Shown: positions 7,424 to 16,056 of the stretch, one piece after another | How the letters are laid out: every line of letters starts with the position of its first letter | Numbering within the stretch: the stretch's first letter is position 1 | Assembly (NCBI RefSeq): GCF_002933465.1 | Contig: NZ_PSZE01000040.1 | Span: 1-53,031, forward strand | DNA length: 53,031 bases | Origin: Nocardia nova | GTDB taxonomy: Bacteria; Actinomycetota; Actinomycetes; Mycobacteriales; Mycobacteriaceae | Reading direction: 5' to 3' | The notes under the pieces: model-generated | Databases searched by the model: none | Seen by the model: only the letters and a program-made list of their open reading frames with translations | What the model was told of the DNA's origin: nothing | Position numbers and translations under genes: made by a program

Positions 7424-7494
7424 GGGCGAGCGCACCGTCACCAGGGGCGGGGACGGGTCGCAGCGCGTGACCGGTGACCCGCCTCGTCCGCCGT

Positions 7495-7500
7495 TAGCAT
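7495..7500 (+). promoter_or_regulatory. candidate -10 element (leaderless geometry)
   Basis: TAGCAT ends 6 nt before ATG 7507, which has no ribosome site. A GTGACC-like -35 lies about 15-16 bp upstream. Confidence 0.45.
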
Positions 7501-7506
7501 TGCCGC

Positions 7507-7896
7507 ATGGCACTTCTGCTCCGTTTGGCGATCAACGCCCTCGCGATCTGGCTCGCGGCGGCCTGGGTCGGCGGTATCGAATTGAAGGATCCGCCCGATG
7601 CGGGCACCGGCGGCAAGATTCTCGTCGTGGTCTGCGTCGCGATCGTCTTCGGGCTGGTCAACGCGCTGATCAAGCCGATCGTGAAATTGCTGTCACTACC
7701 GCTGGTGATCGTCACGCTGGGCCTGTTCCTGCTGGTGATCAACGCTCTCATGCTGTGGCTGACCGCCAAGATCACCGAAACCACCGATTACGGCCTGCGG
7801 GTCGACGGGTTCTGGGCGGCGATCTTCGGTGCCGTCATCGTGACCCTCGTCAACTGGGTGCTCGGCGTCTTGGTTCCCGAGGGCGGCCGGGACTGA
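7507..7896 (+). CDS. phage-holin-family (PF04020-like) membrane protein
   Basis: 129 aa with four hydrophobic helices at about 1-20, 35-55, 58-82 and 98-120. The sequence FGLVNALIKPIVKLLSLP and the following ITLG-like VIVTLGLFLLVINALMLW match the bacterial family named after mycobacteriophage-type holins (YvlD-like). Despite the name these are chromosomal membrane proteins of uncertain role. No lysis genes or phage genes are nearby. It stands alone and converges with menA. Confidence 0.8.
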   Translation: MALLLRLAINALAIWLAAAWVGGIELKDPPDAGTGGKILVVVCVAIVFGLVNALIKPIVKLLSLPLVIVTLGLFLLVINALMLWLTAKITETTDYGLRVDGFWAAIFGAVIVTLVNWVLGVLVPEGGRD

Positions 7897-7916
7897 CGCC
7901 GCGGTGCGGCAGTTCG

Positions 7917-8786
7917 TCAGCCGAGGCCGAGCGCCAGTGCGGTGAGCAGGGACCAGCCCAGCATCGCCAAGCCGGTATCGCGCAGCGAGGGGATCAATCC
8001 CGGCCCCTGCTGCCCACCGCGCACCGGGGCGTTGGATCGGACGGCGAGCGGTATCGCCAGCAGGCTCACCAGGGCCCACGGGGTGCGCAGCACCAGCAGC
8101 AGCGAGGCGACGAACGGGACCATCATCAGCACCAGATGCAGTGTGCGGGTGCGGGTGTCGCCCAGTTTGACGGCGAGGGTGGTCTTCCCGGTCGCCGAAT
8201 CGGTGGGGATGTCGCGCAGATTGTTGGTGACCAGCACCGCGCTGGAGAAGGCGCCGACCGCGATCGCGCCGACCAGTCCGGCCCAGTCGAGCCGTTCGGC
8301 CTGGACGAATTCGGTGCCCAGCACCGCGACCAAGCCAAAGAAGACGAAGACGGCGATCTCACCGAAACCGCTGTAGCCGTAGGGTTTACTGCCGCCGGTG
8401 TAGAACCAGGCGCCGGCCAGGCAGGCCGCGCCGATCAGCAGCAGCCACCACGCGGTGGTGATCACCAGGACCAACCCGAAGATCGCGCCCACGCTCAGGC
8501 AGGCGATCGCCGCGCCGCGCACCGCGGCCGGACTCGCCAGACCCGAACCGACCAGTCGCAGCGGGCCCACGCGCTCGTCGTCGGTGCCGCGAATGCCGTC
8601 GGAATAGTCGTTGGCGTAGTTGACGCCGATGATCAGAGCCAGCGAAACGAGCAGGCTCAGCAGGGCCTTCCACCACACCGCGGCATCCAGCGACGCGGCC
8701 GCGCCGGTGCCGACGAGGACCGGGGCGATCGCATTGGGCAGCGTCCGCGGGCGGGCGCCTTCTAGCCATTGTGCTGCACTAGCCAT
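7917..8786 (-). CDS. menA: 1,4-dihydroxy-2-naphthoate polyprenyltransferase MenA
   Basis: UbiA-superfamily membrane prenyltransferase, 289 aa. It joins the polyprenyl chain to DHNA, giving demethylmenaquinone. The first Asp-rich motif is NYANDYSDG (N59-D63) and the second is NLRDIPTDSATGK; both bind Mg-diphosphate. Eight to nine membrane helices are visible. It opens with WLEGARPRTLPNAIAPVLVG, typical for MenA. The start ATG 8786 lies right after the 75-bp repeat array, with little ribosome-site support. A longer in-frame N-terminus read through the repeats is judged spurious. It corresponds to M. tuberculosis Rv0534c and heads the syntenic men block. Confidence 0.92.
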   Translation of the reverse strand: MASAAQWLEGARPRTLPNAIAPVLVGTGAAASLDAAVWWKALLSLLVSLALIIGVNYANDYSDGIRGTDDERVGPLRLVGSGLASPAAVRGAAIACLSVGAIFGLVLVITTAWWLLLIGAACLAGAWFYTGGSKPYGYSGFGEIAVFVFFGLVAVLGTEFVQAERLDWAGLVGAIAVGAFSSAVLVTNNLRDIPTDSATGKTTLAVKLGDTRTRTLHLVLMMVPFVASLLLVLRTPWALVSLLAIPLAVRSNAPVRGGQQGPGLIPSLRDTGLAMLGWSLLTALALGLG

Positions 8787-8792
8787 ATCCGG

Positions 8793-8984
8793 CAGCCTAA
8801 TGGTGGTGGCCCGGAGGCGGCAGCGCAGCGTCACCACGGAGGGCTTCACCATTGGGCGAAATCGACACAGCCTAATGGTGGTGGCCCGGAGGCGGCAGCG
8901 CAGCGTCACCACGGAGGGCTTCACCATTGGGCGAAATCGGCACAGCCTAATGGTGGTGGCCCGGAGGCGGCAGCGCAGCATCAC
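8793..8984. repeat. 75-bp tandem repeat upstream of menA
   Basis: Two full copies (8793-8867, 8868-8942) differ at one position, and a third stops matching after about 40 bp. The unit starts CAGCCTAATGGTGGTGGCC. Inside each, CCTAATGGTG and CACCATTGGG form a 10-base, nearly perfect inverted pair, so each copy could fold as a REP-like hairpin. The period is 25 codons and the minus-strand frame running into menA stays open through all copies, but I regard it as untranslated. Confidence 0.9.
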
Positions 8985-9224
8985 TGCCCACTGTCGATAA
9001 CATTATTGCGATATATCGGAGTAAACTGCACGACGTGACGTGGCCCGGGGAGCGGTCGGCCCCGGGCGCAGCGCCCGATATTCATTCGACCGGTCACATA
9101 CGATTGCGACGGCATGTTTCCTGATCACAGCGGCTCCGGGTCGACAGCGCGCCGCGCCCGTGCGGATGCCGGGACGACGCACACCCGGCCGGATAGCAGC
9201 GGCCGGGACGAAAGGCTGCCCGAG
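8985..9224 (+). promoter_or_regulatory. upstream region of the AfsR/SARP regulator gene
   Basis: It holds an AT-rich island at 8997-9026 with the perfect palindrome CGATATATCG (9009-9018), then GGGCGC-A-GCGCCC, a compact hairpin near 9066-9078. The island is the most likely promoter or operator for the regulator at 9225. Codons in frame from ATG 9114 look like a weak upstream extension. Confidence 0.4.
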
Positions 9225-12200
9225 ATGGGCCTTCGCGTGGCGCTTCTGGGGGAGGTCGCGCTGCGCCGCGACACGGATCTCGTCGCGGTGCCCGGCGCTC
9301 GGGCGCGGTTGCTGATCGCCGCGCTCGCGGTGCATCCCGGCCGCAGCCGCAGCGCTCAGGCGCTGATCGACGACATCTGGGGCGAGCAGCCACCGCGCGT
9401 ACCGATGAACGCCCTGCATACGCAGGTGTCGAGATTGCGTTCGGTCTTGCCGGAGGGGGCACTGGAAATCGGCCCGGCGGGATATCGGCTGCTGCTGACC
9501 GAGGAGCAGGTCGACCTGAGTCTGGCCCGCGGCCTGGAACGGGAGGCGCGGCTGCGCTTCGAGCGCGGCGATCCCGCCGGATGCCTCGGCCTGGTGCAGC
9601 GGGCGCGCGCGCTGTGGCGGGGCGAACCCGGCGCGGATCTGCCGCCCGGTCCCGTCGCCGACGAACTGCACGAATTCGCGGCCGCGCGCTGGTCGGCGCT
9701 GGACACCGTGGAACTGGTGGCGCGTGAGGCCGCCGGCGATATCGGCGGTGCGTTGCGAGTGGCACGGCGGGCGGCCGCCGCCGAACCGCTCGACGAGCCC
9801 GCGCACGCCACCCTGATGCGCTTGCTCGCCGGCGACGGGCGTGCGAACGAGGCCCTGGAGGTCTTCGCCGGACTGCGGACGCGACTGGGCGAGGAATTGG
9901 GTGCCGACCCCGGCCCGGCGCTCGTCGCGTTGAACACCGCGATTCTGCGCGGTGACCATCCGGCCGTGGGCCCGGTGCAGCCGCACCCGGGGCAGGCCAC
10001 CTCCGCGATACAACGGGTGTCCACCGCCCAGCACGCGCTGTCACCGGAACCGTACGGGCACCCGGAAACCGCTGCCGCGCCACCGAATACGGCGCTCGGC
10101 CTGCGCGCGGCACCCAATCCGTTGCTCGGCCGCGACGGCGATCTGGTGGCACTGGAGAAGCTTGTCCAGGAGTTCCGGGTGACGACCGTGCTCGGTCCGG
10201 GCGGCACCGGCAAGACGCGCGTCGCCAACGAGCTGGGCGCGCGAATCGCGGGCAAGCAGGCGGTGGCGCTGGTCGAATTGGCCTCGCTACGTGCCGCTTC
10301 CGACGGCGACCCCGGCGAGCGCAACGCCGCGACCTGCGCCGAGATCGAGGCGGCCATCGGGGCGGTCCTCGGTGTCAACGAATACTCCCGCGAAGCGAAT
10401 GTGTTGCGCCGCAACCAGACCATCGACGGCCGGCGCCGGTTGCGGGAGGCGCTGTCGCTGCGTCCCGTCCTGTTGATCCTGGACAACTGTGAACATCTCA
10501 TCGACGCGGCCGCCGAGGTGGTCGCCGACCTGGTCGGCAGTTGTGAACATCTGACAGTGGTGACCACCAGCCGGGCGCCGCTGGCGATCACGGCGGAGAC
10601 GGTATATCCGTTGCCGCCCTTGGCGATCGACGCGCAGGGCTCCCCGGCCACCGAGCTGTTCGTCAGCCGGGCGCGGGCGGTGCGACCCTCGGCCAGGCTG
10701 GATCCGGCGGTCGTCGCCCGGTTGTGCCGCACCCTGGACGGGCTGCCGTTGGCCATCGAACTGGCCGCGGCCCGCGTGCGGACCATGAGCGTGGAGGAGA
10801 TCGAAAGCCGGCTCGAACATCGCTTCGCCCTGCTGCGTTCGGGCGACCGCAGCTCACCCGCGCGTCACCGCACCCTGCACGCGGTGATCGAATGGAGCTG
10901 GAATCTGCTCGAACCCGAACAGCGCGTGGCACTGCGACGGCTGTGCCGGTTCCCTGCCGGATTCTCCTTGGAGGCAGCCGAATTCGTGGTCTCGGGCTCG
11001 GATTCGATCGACGCGGTGGCCGCTGTGGACGGGCTGGTGAGCCAGTCGCTGCTCACCGTGCTGGCCGACGACGAGATGGTCGCCACCCGCTACCGCATGC
11101 TCGAGACGGTGCGAGAATTCGGCGAGGAGCAACTGCTCGCGACCGGCGAATCCGATCTGGTGATGAATCGGATGTGTTGCTGGGCAGGGCAATTCGCGCA
11201 GGATGCGGCACTGAACTACGACGGGCCGGACCAGGTCCGCACGGTGCTGTCGCTGGCCGCCGAACTCGACAATCTGCTGGCGGTGCTGCGCCACGCCGTG
11301 GAAAACGCCGATTCCCGCACGGTGTACTCGGTGTTCGCGCCCGTCGCCATGCTGTGGGTGATGCGTGGCGCGCATATGGAGCTGATGAGCTGGGCGCCCC
11401 GGATCGTGCCGGTGCCGCCGCCCGAGGGGCCGCGCACTCGGATCGAGTCGGATCTGGAATTGCAGAGCTATATCTTCCTGGCGATGCATCTGGCCTTCGG
11501 CGAGCCCGGACTGCGTCCCCTCGCGGTGATCCGGTCCCGGGCCCGCCGCTTGCTCGCCACGGCCGACCTCACGTCCGGGGTCCGATATCTCGGCGACATG
11601 CTCTGCGCGCGAATCAATGTCGCTTACGGCGTGCGTTTGATGGCGGCGGGCACCCGCTCCGACGACGACCACGTCCGTGCCCTCGCCTTCCTGCTGCGCG
11701 CCAATATGCGGGAGAACGCGAGCTATACCGCCGGCTCGATTCGCGATGCGCGGCAAGCTCTCGCATTGGTCGAGGGCCGTGATGTCTGGGGCACCGCGAT
11801 GTGCTCGCAGCATCTGGGGCAGATGGCCTCGCAGGCGGCGCGGTACGAGGAGGCCGTGGCCTACTACCGTCGCGCGGTGGAGCTGATGCAGGAGTTGCGC
11901 TGCTTCGAGGAGAGTGTGGAACTGCGCAGCTTTCTGGCGGTCTCCATGGTCGGCGCCGGACAGTTGGTCGACGCGCGGCGGGAACTCGAATATGCGCTGG
12001 GCGTCATCGACGACGGCGTCGGATTGGACGAACCGGTGACGCAGCCGAACCACCGCAAGGGGGCCGTCGTCGCCGGAATGGCGGAACTCGAACTGGCGGA
12101 AGGTGAGATCGAGCGCGGTCTGCGCACGTTCCGGCGCAGCCTGCAACTGTTCAATTGGCCGTATGCCGGGGCCGGTCCGGGGCCGGGTGACATCATTGTC

Positions 12201-12596
12201 GCCAGCGCCGTGCTCGATGCCCACATTCTCAACGACGCCGTGCACGAGGTGCCGGAGTTGCCCGGTCAGGTGGCCAGGGTGGCGCGAGAGCGGCTCACCC
12301 AGTTCATCGACCTCCCGCAGATCGGTGGCGCCGCCGGTGCGCTCGGTTCCTATCTGATCCGGACCGGAACCGATCCGGAAACCGGCGCGACGCTGTTGGC
12401 GATGGCGATGAAAGTCGTCGGCCGCCAAGACTATTCGTCGATGCGCTGGAATCGGCATCTGGATCTGGCGCGGGCCACCGTCGGTACGGAGACGGTCGCT
12501 GCCGGGCAGGATGCGGTCTCGAGTCTCAACCGCCGTTCGGCCGCACAGCGCATCCTCGCGATGCTGCCGGAACTGGAAACTCTGCTCGGCGCCTGA
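9225..12596 (+). CDS. AfsR/SARP-family regulator with BTAD and NTPase domains
   Basis: 1123 aa from ATG 9225 (MGLRVALLGEVALRR), preceded by GAAAGG; an upstream ATG at 9114 would add 37 unstructured residues. An N-terminal OmpR-like winged helix (about 1-95) and a BTAD domain (about 100-250, ending LGADPGPALVALNTAIL) are followed by a linker. The NB-ARC-type NTPase starts near NPLLGRD, with Walker A GPGGTGKT and Walker B VLLILDNCEHLI. The C-terminal half is helical and TPR-like. Such proteins integrate a signal with NTP hydrolysis to activate secondary-metabolite or stress genes. No biosynthetic cluster adjoins it; the nearest candidates are the convergent DrrAB-like exporter genes. Confidence 0.85.
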   Translation: MGLRVALLGEVALRRDTDLVAVPGARARLLIAALAVHPGRSRSAQALIDDIWGEQPPRVPMNALHTQVSRLRSVLPEGALEIGPAGYRLLLTEEQVDLSLARGLEREARLRFERGDPAGCLGLVQRARALWRGEPGADLPPGPVADELHEFAAARWSALDTVELVAREAAGDIGGALRVARRAAAAEPLDEPAHATLMRLLAGDGRANEALEVFAGLRTRLGEELGADPGPALVALNTAILRGDHPAVGPVQPHPGQATSAIQRVSTAQHALSPEPYGHPETAAAPPNTALGLRAAPNPLLGRDGDLVALEKLVQEFRVTTVLGPGGTGKTRVANELGARIAGKQAVALVELASLRAASDGDPGERNAATCAEIEAAIGAVLGVNEYSREANVLRRNQTIDGRRRLREALSLRPVLLILDNCEHLIDAAAEVVADLVGSCEHLTVVTTSRAPLAITAETVYPLPPLAIDAQGSPATELFVSRARAVRPSARLDPAVVARLCRTLDGLPLAIELAAARVRTMSVEEIESRLEHRFALLRSGDRSSPARHRTLHAVIEWSWNLLEPEQRVALRRLCRFPAGFSLEAAEFVVSGSDSIDAVAAVDGLVSQSLLTVLADDEMVATRYRMLETVREFGEEQLLATGESDLVMNRMCCWAGQFAQDAALNYDGPDQVRTVLSLAAELDNLLAVLRHAVENADSRTVYSVFAPVAMLWVMRGAHMELMSWAPRIVPVPPPEGPRTRIESDLELQSYIFLAMHLAFGEPGLRPLAVIRSRARRLLATADLTSGVRYLGDMLCARINVAYGVRLMAAGTRSDDDHVRALAFLLRANMRENASYTAGSIRDARQALALVEGRDVWGTAMCSQHLGQMASQAARYEEAVAYYRRAVELMQELRCFEESVELRSFLAVSMVGAGQLVDARRELEYALGVIDDGVGLDEPVTQPNHRKGAVVAGMAELELAEGEIERGLRTFRRSLQLFNWPYAGAGPGPGDIIVASAVLDAHILNDAVHEVPELPGQVARVARERLTQFIDLPQIGGAAGALGSYLIRTGTDPETGATLLAMAMKVVGRQDYSSMRWNRHLDLARATVGTETVAAGQDAVSSLNRRSAAQRILAMLPELETLLGA

Positions 12597-12650
12597 GGCG
12601 GTGGTCGCGCGATCTCCGACCGGCGTGCCGTGGGATGTGGCGACATCTGC

Positions 12651-12700
12651 CCGCGGCACTGTCCGCCGGTCACTTTCGCGACCGGCGGACAGTGCCGCGG
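12651..12700. terminator. long perfect hairpin between convergent genes
   Basis: A 21-bp perfectly paired stem (12651-12671 with 12680-12700) and an 8-nt loop ACTTTCGC lie between the convergent SARP and ABC permease genes. There is no T-tract on either strand. It probably acts as a bidirectional terminator of the U-less actinobacterial type, or is a mobile palindromic element. Confidence 0.75.
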
Positions 12701-12709
12701 TGGATTCGA

Positions 12710-13549
12710 TCACGCCCGGCGCATGTAGGCCCGGATGGCCAGCGGGGCGAAGATCGCGATCACGACCGCCGAGCCGATCAGGCACCATGCCAGGTTGCTG
12801 CTGTAGACGTTGCCGTTCATCAGCTCGCGGCACGAATTCACCATGTAGTACACGGGATTGGCCTTGTTGATGCCCTGCATCCAGCCGGGCATGGTGCTGA
12901 CCAGAGCGAACGCCCCGGACATGAAGGTCAGCGGGAACATGATCATCATCGAGATGCCCTGCACCGAGGCGGCGCTCTTACCGGTGACACCGACCAGTGC
13001 CCAGATCCAGCTGACCGCGAACGAGCAGAACACCACGACCAGACCGGCGACGACCACGCCGACGACGCCGCCCTCGGGCCGGTAGCCCAGGATCAGGCCG
13101 ACCACGATGGTGAGGACGGTCGCGATGCCGTAGCGCACCATGTCGGCGATCAATGCGCCCGCCAGCGCCGAAACACGGGCGATGGGAAGGGATTTGAAGC
13201 GGTCGAAGACGCCCTTGTCCATATCCTCACGCAACTGCGTGCCGGTGACGACCGAGGTGAGCACGACCGTCTGGACCAGGATGCCCGGAATCAGCACCGG
13301 TAGATAGGCCTGCACGCTGCCGCCGATGGCGCCGCCGAAGATGTAGGCGAACAGGGCGGTGAACAGGATGGGCTGCACGGTGACGTCGAACAGCTGCTCC
13401 GGATTGTGCTTGATCTTGAGGATGCCGCGATACGCCATGGTGAGCGAGTTCGCGACGGTCCGGCGTAGTGAAATGCGGTTGCTGGCAACGGGAATCGCGG
13501 CGCGCGCGGCGTGCCGGCCGGTTGCGGGGGCGGGAAGAGTGGTGGTCAC
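12710..13549 (-). CDS. ABC-2 type transporter permease (DrrB-like)
   Basis: 279 aa, six membrane helices, ABC-2 family. The core segment contains FDVTVQPILFTALFAYIFGG, GTQLREDMDKGVFDRFKSLP (the coupling loop with a conserved acidic residue) and a C-terminal LMNGNVYSSNLAWCLIGS. It is closest in layout to DrrB, the daunorubicin-type drug exporter permease. The GTG start at 13549 is preceded by AAGGACATATC. It follows the ATPase gene by about 43 bp in one operon, and the pair forms one exporter. The substrate is unknown; a drug, a toxic metabolite or a lipid is possible. Confidence 0.85.
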   Translation of the reverse strand: MTTTLPAPATGRHAARAAIPVASNRISLRRTVANSLTMAYRGILKIKHNPEQLFDVTVQPILFTALFAYIFGGAIGGSVQAYLPVLIPGILVQTVVLTSVVTGTQLREDMDKGVFDRFKSLPIARVSALAGALIADMVRYGIATVLTIVVGLILGYRPEGGVVGVVVAGLVVVFCSFAVSWIWALVGVTGKSAASVQGISMMIMFPLTFMSGAFALVSTMPGWMQGINKANPVYYMVNSCRELMNGNVYSSNLAWCLIGSAVVIAIFAPLAIRAYMRRA

Positions 13550-13592
13550 GATATGTCCTTCGGGGGAGTGGGGAACGTGGCGGGGGCCGGTC

Positions 13593-14624
13593 TCATGCCG
13601 CCGTGCCCTCGGAGTTGGAACCGGCGGAGTCGGATTCGGCGGCGTCGGATTCGGCGGCGTGGCCGGTGAGAGCGAAGAACACCTCGTCCAGGCTCGGCTT
13701 GCTGACGGTGATCTCGTCGACGCGGATATCGTTGTCGCGCAACCGGATCAATAGATCCGCGGTCACGCTCGGATCGCTGAGCGGGGCGGTGACGCGACCG
13801 GCCTCCGGCGAGATGCTCGCCTCGACCAGCTTGCCGTCGGCGCGGGAGAGGAATTCACCGATCAGGGTGCGGGCCCGTTCGATGACGTCGCGGTCGGCCA
13901 CGGTGATCTGCAGGGCGGACTGCCCGACCGAACCCTTGAGTTCGTCGGAGGTGCCGTCGGCGATCACCCTGCCGTGGTCGATCACCGCGATGCGGTCGGC
14001 GAGTTGGTCGGCCTCGTCCAGATACTGCGTGGTGAGCAGCACGGTGGCGCCCTCGCGCACGAGCCGGCGGATGGTCTCCCACATCTGCGCGCGGGTGCGC
14101 GGATCCAGGCCGGTGGTCGGCTCGTCGAGGAACAGCAGCGGCGGCGTCGCGATCAGGCTGGCGGCCAGATCCAAGCGCCGGCGCATACCGCCGGAGAAGT
14201 TCTCCAGAGCCTTGGTCGCCGCCTCGGTGAGTCCGAATTCCTCGAGCAGTTCGGCCGCGCGGCGCTTGGCCTCGGACCGGCTCAGCCCGAGCAGCCGGGA
14301 GAAGATGATCAGGTTCTCGGTGGCGCTGGGATTTTCGTCGACCGAGGCGTACTGGCCGGTGACACCGATCAGCGAGCGGACCGCGGTGGGCTCGGCCACG
14401 ACGTCGTGACCGAAGATCCGGGCCCGGCCGCCGTCGGGGCGCAGCAGGGTGGCGAGCATGCGGATGGTGGTGGTCTTGCCGGCCCCGTTCGGGCCGAGCA
14501 CGCCGTAGACGGCGCCCTGCGGCACCGCCAGGCTCACGCCGTCGACGGCCCGCTGCTCCCCGAAGACCTTGACCAGCTCGTCCGCCTCGATGGCGAGTGC
14601 TTCAGCAGGTGCGTAAGAAGTCAT
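13593..14624 (-). CDS. ABC transporter ATP-binding protein (DrrA-like)
   Basis: 343 aa. Walker A is GPNGAGKTTT, the signature is NFSGGMRRR, Walker B is LLFLDEPTTGLDPR, and the H-loop region is TTQYLDEADQLADR. The C-terminal part after about residue 230 carries the DrrA-type regulatory domain (VDEITVSKPSLDEVFFALTG). The tail AAESDAAESDSAGSNSEG is a low-complexity acidic extension coded by small GC-rich direct repeats. ATG 14624 was chosen over an upstream frame whose extra residues are not conserved-looking. Pairs with the DrrB-like permease downstream. Confidence 0.88.
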   Translation of the reverse strand: MTSYAPAEALAIEADELVKVFGEQRAVDGVSLAVPQGAVYGVLGPNGAGKTTTIRMLATLLRPDGGRARIFGHDVVAEPTAVRSLIGVTGQYASVDENPSATENLIIFSRLLGLSRSEAKRRAAELLEEFGLTEAATKALENFSGGMRRRLDLAASLIATPPLLFLDEPTTGLDPRTRAQMWETIRRLVREGATVLLTTQYLDEADQLADRIAVIDHGRVIADGTSDELKGSVGQSALQITVADRDVIERARTLIGEFLSRADGKLVEASISPEAGRVTAPLSDPSVTADLLIRLRDNDIRVDEITVSKPSLDEVFFALTGHAAESDAAESDSAGSNSEGTAA

Positions 14625-14647
14625 GCCACAACCGTGCGGGGGCCGGC

Positions 14648-14731
14648 TTGCACCCGTCTTGCACCGCTGTTGCGCGGTAGCGCAAGAACGATCGCGGGGC
14701 CGCTTGCATGTCGCACCGCGCACGCAAGCGG
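14648..14731. promoter_or_regulatory. TTGC/GCAA dyad cluster upstream of the DrrA-like gene
   Basis: Direct repeats CTTGCACC occur at about 14648 and 14658, then the dyad TTGCGC-GGTA-GCGCAA (14670-14685), then CCGCTTGC (14700-14707) paired with GCAAGCGG (14724-14731). Five or more TTGC half-sites within 84 bp suggest an operator array for an exporter repressor encoded elsewhere. Confidence 0.55.
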
Positions 14732-14784
14732 CGACATCGTCGCAGGTGGAAGCGCTGGTCAGGTCTGTGACAGGGTGAGCCGTA

Positions 14785-14830
14785 TCACCGCGGCGCGGTC
14801 AGTGTGTTCACCGCGGCGCGGTCAGTGTGT
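14785..14830. repeat. 23-bp tandem duplication spanning the menE stop codon
   Basis: Two exact head-to-tail copies (14785-14807 and 14808-14830) of a unit beginning TCACCGCGGCGCGGTCAG. The copy at 14808 includes the menE stop at 14822-14824, so the event duplicated the end of the gene without altering the protein. Confidence 0.9.
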
Positions 14831-15982
14831 CGCCTGCTCCAGCAGGTGGTCGCGCAGCTTCACGCGATTCGGCTTGCCGGGGCCGCGCATCGGGATCTCG
14901 TCGAGGATCGCCAGTTCCCGCGGGGCGGCGATCGGGTCGAGCTCCGCCACCACGTGGGCGCGCAATTCGTCCAGCGTGGGTATCGTGCCCGGATTGGGCA
15001 CCACCGCCACCGCCACCCGCTGACCCAGCCGCGGATCGGGCAGACCCAGCACCACAGCCTCGCTGATCGACGGGTGGGTGGCGAGCACGGCCTCGACGAC
15101 CTGCGGGATCACCAGTAGGCCACCGGTCATGATGGCCTCGTCCAGGCGCCCGGTGATGGTCAATACGCCGTTGTCGAAGGTTCCGGCGTCCTCGGTGCGA
15201 AACCAGCCGGGCTCGGCGAACGCTGGATGGTCGGGGATGCCGCGATACCCCTTGGCCAGCATGGTCCCGCCGAGCAATACCCGCCCGTCCTCGATGCGCA
15301 CCTTCGCGCCCGCCAGCGGCACGCCCTCGTAGACGCAGCCACCGCAGGTCTCGCTCATGCCGTAGGTGCGGACCACGTTGATCCCGGCCGCGCGGGCCCG
15401 GTCGAGTACCGGCTGCGGTGTCGCCGCGCCGCCGACCAGTACCGCGTCCAGGGCCGCGAGCGCCTGCGCGCCGACCGGATCGTCGAGTGCCTTGATGAGC
15501 TGCGTCGGCACCAGTGAGGTGTAGCGCCGGGGTCCGGTCATCCCGGATACCGCCGTCGCCAGCCCGCCGGGCAGGAAACCACCCGAGACGTCCAGCACCA
15601 CCGGTTCGGTGCCCGCCTGGATGCTGCGCAACAGCACCTGCACTCCGGCGATGTGGTGGGTCGGCAGCGCCAGCAGCCACTGGCCCGGACCGCCGAGCCG
15701 CTCGTGGGTGGCATCTCCGCTGGCGCGCAGGGCGGCCGAGGTGAGCATCGCGCCCTTGGGGACGCCGGTGGTGCCGGAGGTGGTGACCACGAGGGCCACG
15801 TCGTCGTCGATCTCCTCACCCGGGCGCAGTGCACTGGAGAGTCGATGGGATTCCCGGCGATCGCCGGTGGGGATCGGCAGCCACGCCGGACCGTTGCCCT
15901 CCAAGGCTTCCCGCAGATGCGGCAAGACGTCACCCACCGCGGCTCCGGTGGGCATGGGGAGGGTCCGCAGGGTGGTGCTCAC
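14822..15982 (-). CDS. menE: o-succinylbenzoate-CoA ligase MenE
   Basis: Adenylate-forming enzyme, 386 aa from GTG 15982 (VSTTLRTLPMPTG). It activates o-succinylbenzoate to its CoA ester for MenB. Motifs: TTSGTTGVPKGAM (A3 phosphate loop), YGMSETCGG (A5), WFRTEDAG (A7) and PGKPNRVKLR holding the catalytic lysine of A10. It is shorter than generic acyl-CoA ligases, as is usual in mycobacterial MenE. It is part of the conserved order menE-DUF3349-TM-pitA seen in M. tuberculosis Rv0542c-Rv0545c. No strong ribosome site is visible; an ORF extension to 16087 looks non-coding. Confidence 0.92.
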   Translation of the reverse strand: MSTTLRTLPMPTGAAVGDVLPHLREALEGNGPAWLPIPTGDRRESHRLSSALRPGEEIDDDVALVVTTSGTTGVPKGAMLTSAALRASGDATHERLGGPGQWLLALPTHHIAGVQVLLRSIQAGTEPVVLDVSGGFLPGGLATAVSGMTGPRRYTSLVPTQLIKALDDPVGAQALAALDAVLVGGAATPQPVLDRARAAGINVVRTYGMSETCGGCVYEGVPLAGAKVRIEDGRVLLGGTMLAKGYRGIPDHPAFAEPGWFRTEDAGTFDNGVLTITGRLDEAIMTGGLLVIPQVVEAVLATHPSISEAVVLGLPDPRLGQRVAVAVVPNPGTIPTLDELRAHVVAELDPIAAPRELAILDEIPMRGPGKPNRVKLRDHLLEQATH

Positions 15983-16056
15983 GTTCGCGATCGTGTCATG
16001 TCGAGGTCGATGACCCGTGAACGGGTCCGCACTTCCTTCGCTGAATCGGGGAGAAG

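Noticed and set aside
7507..7896. Phage lysis module
   Set aside because: The holin-like name comes from the family only; no endolysin or phage genes are nearby.
7113..8765. 550-aa plus-strand ORF across Clp-N, holin-like and menA genes
   Set aside because: It crosses three well-supported genes in a different frame and has random composition.
8787..8984. 66-residue N-terminal extension of MenA read through the repeats
   Set aside because: It is only the open frame of the 75-bp repeat; MenA proteins begin at the chosen position.
8793..8984. CRISPR array
   Set aside because: Repeats are directly adjacent with no unique spacers.
10854..12833. 659-aa minus-strand ORF within the SARP gene
   Set aside because: Antisense shadow caused by high GC; Arg/His/Gln-rich, no family features, and the plus strand has coherent domains.
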